From assembly GCA_907165065.1 (NCBI GenBank), contig OU015533.1, positions 25,126,578 through 25,190,577 on the forward strand: a stretch of DNA of 64,000 nucleotides. Reading direction: 5' to 3'. The translations under genes and the position numbers were made by a program. Shown in pieces: positions 36,201 to 48,984 of the stretch. The stretch comes from Caprimulgus europaeus. Its lineage: Eukaryota; Chordata; Aves; Caprimulgiformes; Caprimulgidae. The number at the start of each line of letters is the position of its first letter. Position 1 is the stretch's first letter. The notes under the pieces were generated by a model. It did not search any database, had not been told where the DNA came from, and saw nothing but the letters and a program-made list of their open reading frames with translations.

Positions 36201-39200
36201 GATAAAATGATAGTGTACTACAGGTTTAGTAGTGTTGAAATAAGACATCTTTTGCTTACTATGCCATTCAATTTTTATTCAGATCAAGCCGAAGACAAAC
36301 TTTCTTGAATCTCAGCCCTAGAAAGAGAAGGGCTGGGGCCTAGACCCATGTATTGCAAAGTGGCAGCGCACAGACCTTCAGTTCTTTTAATTCTAATTGT
36401 AGGTTCTCTTAATTTGTTTTATCTTTAATTATAACTGGAATCTGCAGCCGTGGCCTCTCCCATGAAGAACAGTTTTTTGCAAATGCAGAATATGTTTTTA
36501 ATTGTTTCTAAAGAATTTGTTGCTGTGAGCTGACCTTCTGGGCTGGGCTGTGTAACAAAAAGAAGTGGGCCATGCATGGAGCTTTGGTTGGAAAAGGAAA
36601 GGTAAATTCAAAGGATCAAGATTGTCTGCAGTTTATGAGGGGAGCATGAACCAAGAAAGAGGAAAAGGGACCTGGCATGGTAATGAAATATAAAGGAGTA
36701 ACGGGGTCTGTAGGGAGGTAGTGCGTACTTCGTAGCTGAAGGATGAGGGAGAGGAATGATGAAAATTACTGGAGTGGGGACAGACAGGTTCTGCTTTGAT
36801 GGGGGTGGGTCTGCAGGACACAGAGTACTTGTGCGAATCTAGGGTGATGCAAGATCGTGAACAGTGGGTAAAATTAATGTGTAGTAAAATTTAACATGTT
36901 AGTAATATATAGTGGCATGTTAGGGATTTGTCTTTCTGCTGCTCTATTATCCTTACAAGTCTTCTGTGCTGGTTATCACAGGTTATTCACATGGCACTTG
37001 GAGGGTGGAGGTGCTATAAAGCATCAAATAGCTCACGAGCACTGATAACATACACTGGTGTGTTATCAGTGTTTCTCTCATGACAAACCCCATGCTGAAA
37101 GCACTATTCTAGCTACTAAAAAGGAACTCAGCTCTATCCCAGCTAAAAACCAGGACAAACACCTAGCTTGGCAGGTGTGAATGTTGATCACCAGCACAGA
37201 ATAGCCCTCCTTTCTGGCCTGTGTAAAATTAACTAATTTTTCAGTTGATTGACTGAGCTTGATACACCCTGTTTCTGGATTGCATAGCTCCATCGGAGTC
37301 TCAGTCATATTCTTCACTGCCATTGTACACATTGTGGTTTATTGTGTGTTAAGCAGAGGAAAACTGATTTCATGTCTTGCAAGTGGTGCAGATGCAGCAA
37401 GTCATGCAATAATGATGGCCACTCACTGAAGTGTTAAAAGGCACGTTGTTTTTAAAGAGAGATGAAACAGGATTCTCAGCTGCGCATTACTCACCTTGGT
37501 GCTTTCTAGAAGACACCAAAAGTACTAAATTTAAGTGTCCTGTCCCTAATTATAGGGAGGTGTAAGCAGAATTTCTGTGTGTTCTCTTCAAAGAGAATAA
37601 CAATGATGTTAGGAAGGAAGGGTGGTTGTTTCCCAGCACACAGAGAAATAGTGGAGAGTACTGCTTAGCAGCTGGTATGTTTACTGTGTTGCTAAGTTAT
37701 GGATATACAAGTGTTAATTGTGACCAAAGACTTTTGTAGCTTTTTTTTTTTTTTTTTGCATGTCCTTATAGTTCAAATTATATGGTTAATTTCAAACAGG
37801 AAATAAGCTGGAAAATTCCTGTTGTCCTTTTTATGTTAGATGATCACAGTAGTCTCTTCTGGTTTTATAATCTCTTTATGTATAAAAATCAATACATATT
37901 AGCAGTAGTCTTCTCTCTATAATATGTTTTGGAAATAAGTGGCTGATGGAGAACATACAGCTTTTCAATGAGGAGAACATTGTAGGATTGCTTAGATATT
38001 TTTTTTTTGTGTAAGGTGCCTGGGGACATTTCTGTTGTCATATTAGATCATGCTTCATGCACAGGCAGAGGGAACTTAGTGTAATGTAATTTCAGCTGAA
38101 ATTATTACTAACATTGGAAGTAGAGAGTTCCTTCTATGGCAGATGTTACTTTTGAGTGTTTTTACACTGTTCTAAGTCAATGCAACTGGATGTTGATTCA
38201 TTACTATTTCAAAAGAAGAAGAACTAAGAACTAAGCATATCTAGCTATTGATGTGTGCAGGAGTTAGTTAATAGTGTTATTAGTGTGTTAATAGGAAATA
38301 GTATGTATTTCTGTCATGGAGAGAGTCAAGAGATAGCCAGCTATGCATTAAGATACAAGGGTATTTTTTTTGTTGTAGTAGGGCTTTTTTGTCACTGATC
38401 TGCTCTGTCAGGAAACTACTTTTGAGCAATTCACCCATCCTAGTGCTCAGTTTAATTCTAGTCAATATATCTTAGACTTTAGAGGAACTTAAAAAGCGAT
38501 TATTCCATCTCATGGTCTTTTCAGCCATGCCTGTGATTCCTAATGTTTTTGGAAAGTGCTCAGGACATTTTTGGTACTTTGTTGACGTGAACAATAATTG
38601 AATATTTTTCTTTTCTGTCTTTCTAATGAAACTATCACTCAGTGAGTTGCAAATAATTTTAGGTAGTAATGAGATTAAAAAATGACTTTGAAGTGTTCTC
38701 CCTCTTCCATGGAAACTTAGGTTTTAAACATATGTGCCAGCAAGACAGATTTATTTAAAGCAGTAAGAAAAAGAAATAATAGAAGCATTCAGAGTATTAA
38801 CATTGTTCCATACAAAAGATCAGGCTTAATAAATGCCCAGTGACATACGAGGATAAAATTGGAGACCCTCAAGTGGAGAGATTAATGGAGTGCACCAAAG
38901 ATCAGGATTAAGAAAAAAAGAGTTTTATTCCTTTTAGTTTATTTTCTATCCATCCTTTTTCTGAGTTCATTTTTTTTTGTTGTTGTTGGTTAGTTGGTTT
39001 AAATTGTGTGGAGGAAGAATGAGAAGCTGCATTATGATCTAGCCTGAACTCTTACCATGGAATAGGCCATTAGACTGCCTTGAATTAATTTCTACTTCCA
39101 AATCAGTAGTAATGGCTGAGCTTTGGAATATGTTTTAAAAAAATAAAAATTCAAGTCTTAATCTGAAAACGGCTTCTCATACTCCTACAAACACCTATTG

Positions 39201-42200
39201 TAATCCTCAGTGTATTTTATCAGTGTTTAATCATCTTCATCATTATAAATCTGTGCCTTATTTCTAACCTGCACATATTTTTATATTCTTTTTGTCCTGT
39301 TAGATTTTCTTATACCTTTGAGAAGAATTCTAATAATAAATTCCTTTCCCCTCATGTAGTGGGCTATAGATTGTCATCCAGTGACCCTTCAATCTTGTCT
39401 TTGACAAACTAAATAGATTGACCTCTATAAATCTTTTATTAGTAGTGATGTTTTTCAATCTTCTTGTCATGCTCATGGTTCTCTCTTAAACCCATTTGTG
39501 AATGTCTTTGAAATGTTGTCAGCAAAATTGGACACAGTGATTTAGTAGCAGTCATAGAGGTAATACAGCTTCCCTATTCCTTCTTGAGATTGCCCAGATT
39601 ATATATAAACCATTAACTGTATTATCCCATGCAGCTGTGATCCACTGTGACACTTAGTGTTTGTCAAACTAATTACTTTGAAGAATAAAATTGCATCCTG
39701 TTTTTTGTTCCTGGATGTGACCTTTCATTTAGCACCCCAAAAAAAAGGTTCAATGGAAGCTCTGACTAATGTGCCAATTTTGTGTCTCCCCTCTCCAGTC
39801 TCAATGACCTGGGCAAACTCCATCAACTGCAGCCTTGTATTTGGTCTCATAATATGTTGCCTTCATATTGAGACAGCAATGAGGTTTTGTGGCATCCTCT
39901 CTACAAGCTTTTGATTATATGCCATTTGGCAGTTCTTAATTTGCTCTGAATCAAAATTTTGCTTGATAGGTTTGAAACATACAGCAAAAATGTAATGTTT
40001 GTGAGGTAGTAAAAGTCAAACATGCAGAGAAACAAGAGATAAGCTTATAAAAGAAGGGCAATAAAATGCAGCCAGACATGGATTTCAAAGGCCACAAGCA
40101 CCTCCTGCACTTTTTAAGATTAGTACCATTTTTCTGAAAACATTTTGTAGCCCTTTTATAAGGGAAACTAAGTTCTTTGCTGTAGATCACTGTCCAGTTG
40201 AGACTCTAGTTAAAAAACAATTTAAGAGTCTTTAGGCTTTTAATCTATTTTCCTTTGTCCAAGTTGCCCAGTGGTAAAGAAAAAAATTATTACTAAAATC
40301 AGGAAAAACTAAGTTGTTTCTTTTTTCTTAAAGAACTTGTTGAAAATTGTCTTATTTTTTCCATGGGAAGAAATCAGGATCCATGAAACTTTTTTTTTTA
40401 AATTCTTTAAAGCATTTCCTGAGTTTTGATTAAAATTTTAAATCTATCTTTTTCAAGAATTGAAAAATTTGATTCTTGAAAAAAAATTGCTGGAAACAAA
40501 AATCCCTCAGTAATGTTTTCAGTTTAAAAAAGAGATGGAGGGATGGAATAGTATGTGTTGGCAACTTTTTTATTTGTTTTGTTTTTTTTTTTTTGTTTTA
40601 AAGGAGTTCTAGATTTATGTTAGTGTAGAAAGGATGATAATATCCACTAGTTACTTTTTCTTTTTTAATCTTCTACTGGTATATGTTGCGTATTTGTATT
40701 TATGTATTTTTAAATATGTATACATGCTTAACCCTCTACTCACAGCAATCTGTTACAAATGCATACAACACAGGCCAGTATGCTACCTCTGTAGAATGCA
40801 AAAAATTTCCATGCTATGCAAATCAGTAGTGTGTGATAGCCTGAGGAACGCAAAGCAACAAGACATCCTAATGAAAATCCTAGGGTCACTTCAGCAATCC
40901 TCGGAGAATGCAAATGAGTTGAGGACTTAATTTGAAATTATCATCTAAACTGGAGGTTTGGACATACTGGAACTCTGCTAGTTGCCATGTATGCTTCAGG
41001 GCTTTTGGAAGGGCAGAAAACTCTTCTTAATTGTGTAGGCAAGCAGAAAATAGGAAAGGCAGATGTACTGACCTCTTCTTGTCTGAATCTGATTATCTGT
41101 TTTTTGACCTCGTCCATCTATTTGATGAAGTCTGTCATAATTGTGTATTTTACAGACATATATGCCCACACAAGTAATTAATTTTAATATTACTTTTATT
41201 TTTTATATTATTGAGACATACTTGGACTAGCCACTCATAAAAAAGAATGATACCTCAATATTAAAGAAATCATACCAGCTGTAAATTGTTGGGGGGCAGT
41301 ATGTTCTGTTAAGGATGACATGAAGATTAGGAGTGTCTTGATGTTTGCTGATACTGCAGTCCCCTGTGGAATACGCTGTTTAAGATGTAGAGACTATGTA
41401 CAGAAGCGGACCTTCTTAAAAGCAAAACCCCACAAGATTCCTTTCCCCCAAAAAAACCATCCCAAATTACCCTTAAGCCAACCACCAAAGCAAAGCCTGA
41501 GGACTTTAAAATCCACTGCATTTAATAAACTTAGTCAACATTTTAGGAAACACCATGTTAATTAATTTTAATTTATTTGGTAATTCTTACAACAAATGCT
41601 TGTTGTGGGAGGTTGAGAAGTGTGGGGCTGTAAAACATGACTGCTATAAAATACCTGTTTTTTTCCCATTACTTTTACTGCATGATTGACTATCAGTCAA
41701 GGAGAAGTGATAGCCTAATTAAGAATAGTGATACAGGTTTAAACTTTGCTCTTATTACCATAAACAATGTGTTTTAGCCAATTATTTAATCTTGGAAGAG
41801 TTTACAGGAAATTACATGTGTAAAATGGCTACCTGCTGCTTTTGTCTATCATTATATTGAATAAGACATACAATAGCAAGGCTTTGTTTTTTCTATCAAT
41901 TGGGTTTAGTGATTGCATTGCTATAATGTAAATCTAGTTATATATTTAGCTAAATTAGCAAACAAAGTAATCGATGAGGTGAAGGAGATGAGTGACCACA
42001 TCTAACCACCCAGTAAGCCTTGTAAGTGAACATGAGATCTCAAGAGCTTTGGTGAAGCCCAGCAGTGGAGTGCCTGTAAGAGGGAGGCTGAGCATGTGTG
42101 CCAGTCACCCTGCAGCAGAGAGGCTACTGGCCGACAGCGTGATCTCAGGCAGGTCATCATCACTGGGGCACTTGGTCAATGCAATTTGCAGTTTCTGTGA

Positions 42201-42204
42201 TTGT
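33246..42204. other. presumed intron, no gene recognised
   Basis: Nine kilobases of AT-rich sequence without a recognised mobile element or coding exon. It includes a T17 homopolymer at about 37,741-37,757, other T/A runs (for example near 40,580) and a short hairpin at 37,040. Open frames reach about 100 codons (34,973; 40,634) with no recognisable product. Confidence 0.5.
37040..37071. repeat. short perfect inverted repeat (hairpin)
   Basis: The arms CACTGATAACA (37,040-37,050) and TGTTATCAGTG (37,061-37,071) are perfect reverse complements around a 10-base spacer. One mismatch inside the arms is followed by further pairing. There is no terminator or RNA-gene context. Confidence 0.6.
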
Positions 42205-42505
42205 AGAATCATTTAGGTTGGAAAAATTGAGTCCAACAGTAAACCTGACACTGCCAAGTCCACCACTAAACTGTGTCCTTAAGTGCTGCATTTACATGTC
42301 TTTTAAATACTTCCAGGGATGGTGACTCAACCACTTCCCCAGGCAGCCTGTTCCCTGATACTGGGGAAGAAATTTTCCCTAATATCCAATCTAAACCTTC
42401 CCTGGCACAACCTGAGGCTGTTTCCTCTCATCCTATCACTTCTTACTTGGGAAAAGAGACTGACACACACCTCACTACACCCTCCTTTCTGGTAGTTTCA
42501 GGTAG
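42205..42505 (-). mobile_element. CR1 LINE 3' fragment, left arm of an inverted pair
   Basis: The antisense CR1 3' end reads AGAATCATTTAGGTTGGAAA, then 'ctgacactgccaagtccacc', 'ttttaaatacttccagggatgg', 'ccaggcagcctgttcc', 'cctaatatccaatctaaacc' and 'cttacttgggaaaagagac'. About 13 bases ('gacctttaagatc'-like) are missing near the 3' end compared with the right arm. It is 5'-truncated at the junction with the next element. The subfamily differs from the 32-kb and 57-kb CR1 copies. Confidence 0.85.
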
Positions 42506-42708
42506 AAAAATTTCTTCACTGGAAAGGTTATCGAGCACTGGAACAGGCTGCCCAGGGAAGTGTTTGAGTCACCATCCTTGGAGGTATTTAAAAGATTTGG
42601 AGATATGGCACTTAGGGATGTGGTTTAGTGTTGGACTTGGCAGTGTCAGGTTTACCATTGGACTCAATGATCTTAAAGGTCTTTTCCAACCTAAATAATT
42701 CTATGATC
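42506..42708 (+). mobile_element. CR1 LINE 3' fragment, right arm of an inverted pair
   Basis: Sense CR1 3' sequence: 'ggaacaggctgcccagggaa', 'ccttggaggtatttaaaaga', 'gtgttggacttggcagtgtc', and finally 'ttccaacctaaataattcta' with the octamer ATTCTATGAT. It belongs to the same subfamily as the left arm and is joined to it 5' end to 5' end with no spacer, so both 3' ends point outwards. Confidence 0.85.
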
Positions 42709-43032
42709 ATGGAAATCACAAACTGCATTGACCAAATGCAGCAGTTTGGTCTGTATCAGAGCCCCTCTCCAGGGATAATGCTGGACTTGGCTCATTTCCT
42801 ACCTAGAGCAAGCGAGGTTCTGGACCCTTCTGAATATGGAATAAAGAGTGATTTATGACAGCATTTAGGCACTGCATATATTGCTGTATATAGGATCAGA
42901 TTGAGAATTTATAGATGCCAATGTTATGAATGCTAACAATTAGACATGTACATTTGTTATCCTAACCTTGATTATGCAGCTTTTAAAATATTTGCAAGGG
43001 GCAACACTAACGCAGTCATGTGAATTCTCATA

Positions 43033-43092
43033 TCTCCTACCTTAAAAATTTTTCTCCTACCTTAAAAAATTTTCTCCTACCTTAAAAAGATT
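43033..43092. repeat. three-copy 20-bp tandem repeat
   Basis: Three head-to-tail copies of TCTCCTACCTTAAAAATTTT start at 43,033, 43,053 and 43,073. They are identical in the first 15 bases and differ only in the A/T run at the end. A minisatellite-like array, possibly variable in copy number. Confidence 0.9.
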
Positions 43093-43591
43093 TCCCAGTT
43101 TTCCTGTATTTCCCAGCACCTAATTTATTCCTGCTTATAAGTATTGGACTTGGAAATCATCAGTGGTCAATAGTGTTGTTTTGGTACTTATCTAGGATTT
43201 AAAATTCACTGGTCAGAGTTCTAGGACATGTGATTTTTGATGACTACTCTAAATATTAGCCTTGAAAGTTGTTATTATTATTATTGGAGCAATTGTGCTC
43301 TTAAAACTGTGCAAGAAAAATGCGGGAAATTGATTTTCCTGATGGAAATGACTGATTTTAAATTAAAAAATAAAAGATTGGATTTTTTTCCTATTGTCAA
43401 CATGCCAAACATAATCAATAGTTTTCCTGAATCTGTAATTGGCTCTTTATTATTTCTGAAAGGACCTACAAATAAAACAAATACTAAAATGCATTGATTT
43501 AAACCATTTCCCAAAAAGCTGATGTTTTTATAAAACGATGTGGCTGATTTCCAGATAGTGGCTGTAAAGGTACTGCTTCACTTGTTTACTT

Positions 43592-43644
43592 AAAAAAAAA
43601 AAGACAAAAAAAAAAGAAAAGAGACAAAAAAAGAAAAAAGACAA
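43592..43644. repeat. A-rich low-complexity tract
   Basis: Runs of A interrupted by GAC, GAAAAGAGAC and similar purine-rich units. No transposon adjoins it, so it is better viewed as simple sequence than as a retroposon tail. Confidence 0.8.
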
Positions 43645-46600
43645 ATTGCTTATTTCCCATAAGTGGTCTATTAAATCATCACAGCATTGCCAGTGCTCTG
43701 AGATGTTTTATTTCCATTATATTCTTATGTTTGCAACATTCATGTACAGTAGAAAAGTGTGGTTATGATTTTCATGCATGGAAGGTCAGCAGTAAGAAGA
43801 GGGGAACAGGCAGTTACATATTCCTCATAATGTGGGAACAAAGGTTGGCCTTCACTGGGTGCTCGAGTATAGAATGACTGCTATACAGCCACAGAGCACC
43901 ACAGAAAACCTCCTTCCTCTCAAATGAAAAACAGCCCCATATTGGTAGAACAGTGTGAAGATGCTTTCCTTGAAATTATGCCAATGATGGTTGCATATTT
44001 TTGCTTTGTTTATGTTTGGGGACTCAGTTCTGCACCCTAAATTGTCTTCTCAAATTACTTTGATACTGCACAAGATATTAAAAAGTCTATAAAGCATTCT
44101 GGGCATTCTTGCAGAAGAGACTCAATCAGAGTGAGAAACAACATAGTATTTATGACAGAGTCTGTTATTTAAATCCAGACTTCATTTAGAATTACCCATT
44201 GAGAGCTTCCCTTTATTTGTTATATGATATGCAGATTTATTTATAACACTAGATTTATGCAAGTCATGTATTTGTACATTTTCAGCACTTCTACTAATAG
44301 CTGCAGTTGGTGCGCTTGCCCAGGCTCAGTGGAATATCTTCAGGTTTTGGGAGAGGACAGAGATTCCCTAACCCATGTCAATGAACTTGCTGTATGGTGG
44401 TGGCTTGCAAAGTGAGATATCTGCTATATCCATACCTCTGATGTTGCTCATATTCATTTGCACAGGCTAATTCTGTCCTCTGTGTTGCCCATTTATTTTG
44501 TGCAGTTTATACAACTTGTGTTTCCCATGTCTTTGCCCACTTTGCTCCCTGGTATACTGTCTCATATACACAAGGAGTGAAATATCTCTCCTGGACTTTT
44601 TAAACCTAGTAACTTTTTTTTTCCCTGCACTAAAAAGAGCCTTTCTCCATTTCATTCTTCCCACTTCTTCTTTTATTTTTTATTTTAGACAGTAGCATAA
44701 AAATACTGAGTTTTAAAAGGAAATTCCAAATAATGACAATCTCTGTAGCTCCAGATACAATGTAGTTTGTTCAGTGAATAAGACTAAGACTAATGAATTT
44801 TTATATGGAGAGCCAGTGTCATCTTCAGTATTTTTATACTACTGAATAGTTCAGTTGACAGAATTCCCAGGAAATACTTTTGAGAGATACTGAATCAAAC
44901 ATTATTGTAACCTGGAAGAGAAGGTGAAGAGAAGTCAGTAAGTAGCTCTCAGTGCTTCCTTGTCTTTCAAACTATTTAGTGTGACATTAATATAAAAAAT
45001 AATCATGCTGCATCGTGGTACTAGATTAGTCATTTATTTTGATGCATCTGAAATAATTGTGTTTCAGATAATAGAAGGCAAAACTTAATGGGTTAACATA
45101 ATATCTCATAAAAAACCAAGTTGTTTCTGATACAAGAAATAAAGCATGTACTTTTCCTTTATTTATTTATTTAAACAGAAAGAGACTGAAAGAGACTGTA
45201 ACCCCTTGTGGATGGAAAGGAAATTAATAATGACTTTGTTTTTAAGACCTAATTAATTATTGATTTAAGACACCACGGGAAAAAACCCCCACTAATTAAC
45301 TGATAATAAATGAAGAAAAAAAAAATTATAGTAAAATATGTTCAATTCTGACATTGAAGCAGAAAAAGAATGGAGAATCCCTAGTTTTCTACTTCTTTAT
45401 TTTTCAGGCTTAGACAAGCTGTGACAATTGAGATCAAGCACAAAAACATTATTGGTAGAACGCCACTTTGAATACAAAGGCTAGCTCAAAAAATAAACAT
45501 AGGGTGAACTGCAAGAATGTGGTCGAACAGTTCTCTTATAAAAATAAGTATTCAGTCCCAAATGTTTAAAGAAGAATAAACAATTTCTTATCTACTCAGT
45601 AAAGAATCTTTAGTGTATTTTAAAAATAATTTCTTACTGTAGTTTCTGTATAGTAATTTTGCATTCCTTTATGAATAGTATTAAAGAGAGATGTTTTGCC
45701 TCATCTGGAGGATGTTACAATCATGGCACATGGTATTTTTCCTTAAACATCAGAGTTAAACGATCTCTCTGCATGTTCTGCTTACAAGACTCACACTCTC
45801 CTTGACTTTGGGCAGAGCATCTTACCTGTTTATATACATCACTTTACATAAAAAATAAGGAAATAACTTAGAATAGAATGTACTGAAGAACTAGTAAATA
45901 TTTTTTTATCATTAATGAGTTACAAATTCTGTTTTACATCAAAATACAAAATACTTGAGATACCAATGAGAAAAGTTGAAGACAAAACTCCCAGGCGGGC
46001 GATTGATACTTGCAATGACTGAAATCTTTCTGCAATGTCTGGTTTTCACATTTCAGGAGGTGTGTCTCATATGCTGGAAGCAATAAATACATTTCCTGCC
46101 TTGGGAACTCATGGCAAAACAGCTTTGAGGCAAGTCAACACACAGTCATATTTCATGGGCTGAATCAGCTTATGGTCCTAAACTGACAGTTGGTTTTGAG
46201 CAGTTCATGAGGGATTTAGTGGGTGTGGTGCAAAATGCAGCCTACAAATCAATTGTACTTGGATAAGCAGCAATTAATAACTAATGGCCAATACTGTTGC
46301 CCTTGTTTATGACAGATAAAGCCTTTCTTTTTGAGTTGTCCAACTTAAATAAATTAAAATACTTTCAGGTTGAAGATGTATTTGCTGTGAGGCAAGCAGA
46401 TGATAAAACTGGCCTCATGCAGTGAGTCAGGTGTTTTAGTCTTTGTCAGGAAACTAACAGAATGCATGCACAATTATTAGGGGGGCACCTAGTCATAGTT
46501 TTTGAATGTCTTTTTAAATTTTATATTATTTTCTAGAAGTATTCTGCCATGGTGTATGGCTTGCATCTGTTCCCACTGAAGTCAACAGCAAAATTGCCAA

Positions 46601-48984
46601 TGACTGATGGAAAAAGCCCATGAAAAATGTATCAAAAGCATTGGTATCATTTCAGTAAATTGAATTTGTTGGAAAAAAAAAAAAGATTTATAATAGTTTG
46701 TTTCAATCTTAGTTACAGAGAGACTGACTTCTGTTTACATCAATTTCACTACATTTATTCCTTGTAACATGCTCTAAAAAAAGTTGTATTATGCAAATTT
46801 TAAGCCGAAAGTACAAGATAAGCTCTTAGCAATCTAGAAAAACAGAATCCAAATTCAGTGTGCAAGAGCAATAACAAAAAGCTCAATGCTAGCTCTTGCT
46901 AGTTTGCGTTAATATTTTTGTTGTGCTTACAATGGTTGTTTTCTCAAATATCCCGCTTGCCTTTTTCGACTTTTAACCCTGAACTGTTTGTTTATCAGGA
47001 ACCCTTATGTATAAGTAATAATAACTTTTTATTGAAGTTATTGCTGCTGTTAAATAGGGCAAGAAGAGATGTTTCCTTCTTGTAGTGTGAAGGGGGATGA
47101 TTTAGTTTTACATATCTTTTTTGAGAGAGTGTAATCAATAAATCAGTGTGGTTTGAGGAAGTTGTTGGTTAGGTTCAGCTCTTAATATGTGGGCAGTGCC
47201 ACAGAACCACTGTGGAGTTTGGCTCAGATGTAAACCACTTTTATTTTTTTTTAAATAGCTTTCAAAAGAAAAAGCACATAATTTACAGAATTTCAAACCT
47301 GGCAACTATTTATAGAACTGTTTTTCTTGTGTACCCCTTGCTAGCATTGTGTTTGCTTCTTAAAACAGCACCTACACTTACTGAGTACCTTAAAAACACA
47401 CTTGAAGTGTCAGATCATTGTGCTCCTGTGCCAATACCAAATAAAACGTTTTCCATGTGAGTCAACTTGAGTGAAGATGAGATATTTTCAAAGCGATTTG
47501 ATTTTCATTTGCCTGAAGGCTGCCCTGCTGAAAAATTTTCAGTGACCTGATAGCTGAAATGGATTGAAAATTTGTCCCATTAGCTATTAAATAACTCAAA
47601 TGTTCTGCACAGTTTTGTGAACTAGGATTATAATTTTTGTGTTCTAATCTTTGTAATTTGATTTTTTATTTAGATGAAAATTGCATAGACTTTCAGTCTA
47701 TGAGAGGTATACCACTGCTGGGACACTTCTTTGGCTAAAATTTGCCTAATGCATTTCTAGGATATGAAAATGCTTTTAAACTAGATCAGCAGTCCCTGGT
47801 ATGCTAGGATAGAAGGAAAAGCCTCTCTTTGGGTGCAGCTTCATTATGTTTTCTCTCTGAAGTTCTGAAACAAATGTACTGTGTAGCTTGATTCTTCCTT
47901 CCTGCAACCTCTGTCTTGTTTTAGCTGGCTCTAGCACCTCCAGCACAATGCCTTTGCTTAGGCTTCTTCTAGCAGGAACTTGTCAACCTGAAAAGAATAG
48001 AGCCTGGATATCTTAGCAGCTTTTGCTGGTGTAACAGCTGTGTCCTCCCAGTCATGCCACTGGAATGCGATGTGGGATCTGTAATTCTATGAGAGACTCC
48101 TTGATGGAGGTGGAGTCTCATCCATAACATATGGATGAGATTCATACTTGTAAAGGTGCTGATAACTAATAAGGTGAAGTGATCCCACTTTCCATAGTTT
48201 CAGCAAGCAGAGACGGAGTCTGTCACTTATGAGTCATCACAAATCTCAGCCCAAGCAGGAGGGTGTTAGGGTGCAGTATGTGGAAGCTGGTGGCTGCAAG
48301 GCACAACGTAATTAATTATTTAGCTGCTTCTGTGTGAGTATCAGGGTACACTATCATATTCTTGCATGGATATCTGTTGTGATTGGAGAAGCTAGAGCTT
48401 CAATATGTCATAATTTATTGAGCTTGCAGTCATGTCTGAGTTTTAGTTAATGTATTTTTGTCCTGATCTCATTTAACATGGTGCAGGACAGCACCTTTCT
48501 CCACACTTATCTAAAGCTAGCTGTGCTGCGCTAACCCATGGTGTGCTGTCATCAGACTGTATGTGGAAGGGCACTGTTTCAAAATTAGAGAGAGGGTGGT
48601 GGCAAAGCTAGATACTAGCTTCAAGCAGATTATAACATTCAGGGAATGGTTTTACCTAAGGTTAATGGAAGAGCAGACACAGTATCTATCAGCTGAAGCA
48701 AGATCAAAGTAATCTGTTAAGCACTGAGATCTATAACTCTGTTCCTGAACTGTCATGATGTACTGGTGATGTGCTTGCAACGTTTTGTTAGTGTTTGACG
48801 GGTAGTGTTTGACTCTTTGTTGACGCAAATATCCTTGGTGCTTCTCTAAGTATTTTTCTGTTCTTGGATGGAAATTAAAGGTTTGGGTAGGGAGAAGTAA
48901 GTGAGAGAAAGCATCTAATGCTCTCAAAGAGGTAGTATACATTGCAGTGGTTGAGTAAACAGGAAAGAGAATGGCCCCTGTACC

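Larger units (their letters stand above)
42709..48984. other. presumed intron with simple repeats, no gene
   Basis: Contains a 3 x 20-bp tandem repeat, an A-rich stretch, a GAAAGAGACT duplication at 45,178-45,197, a TTTA run near 45,160 and an A run near 46,672-46,684. No recognised exon or interspersed repeat. Open frames stay below 100 codons. Confidence 0.5.

Noticed and set aside
42273-42698. Open frame of 141 codons on the + strand
   Set aside because: It spans the inverted CR1 pair, and the CR1 3' region here is not coding in this frame.
43592-43644. A-rich tract considered as a retroposon poly-A tail
   Set aside because: No SINE, LINE or processed gene body and no target duplication beside it.
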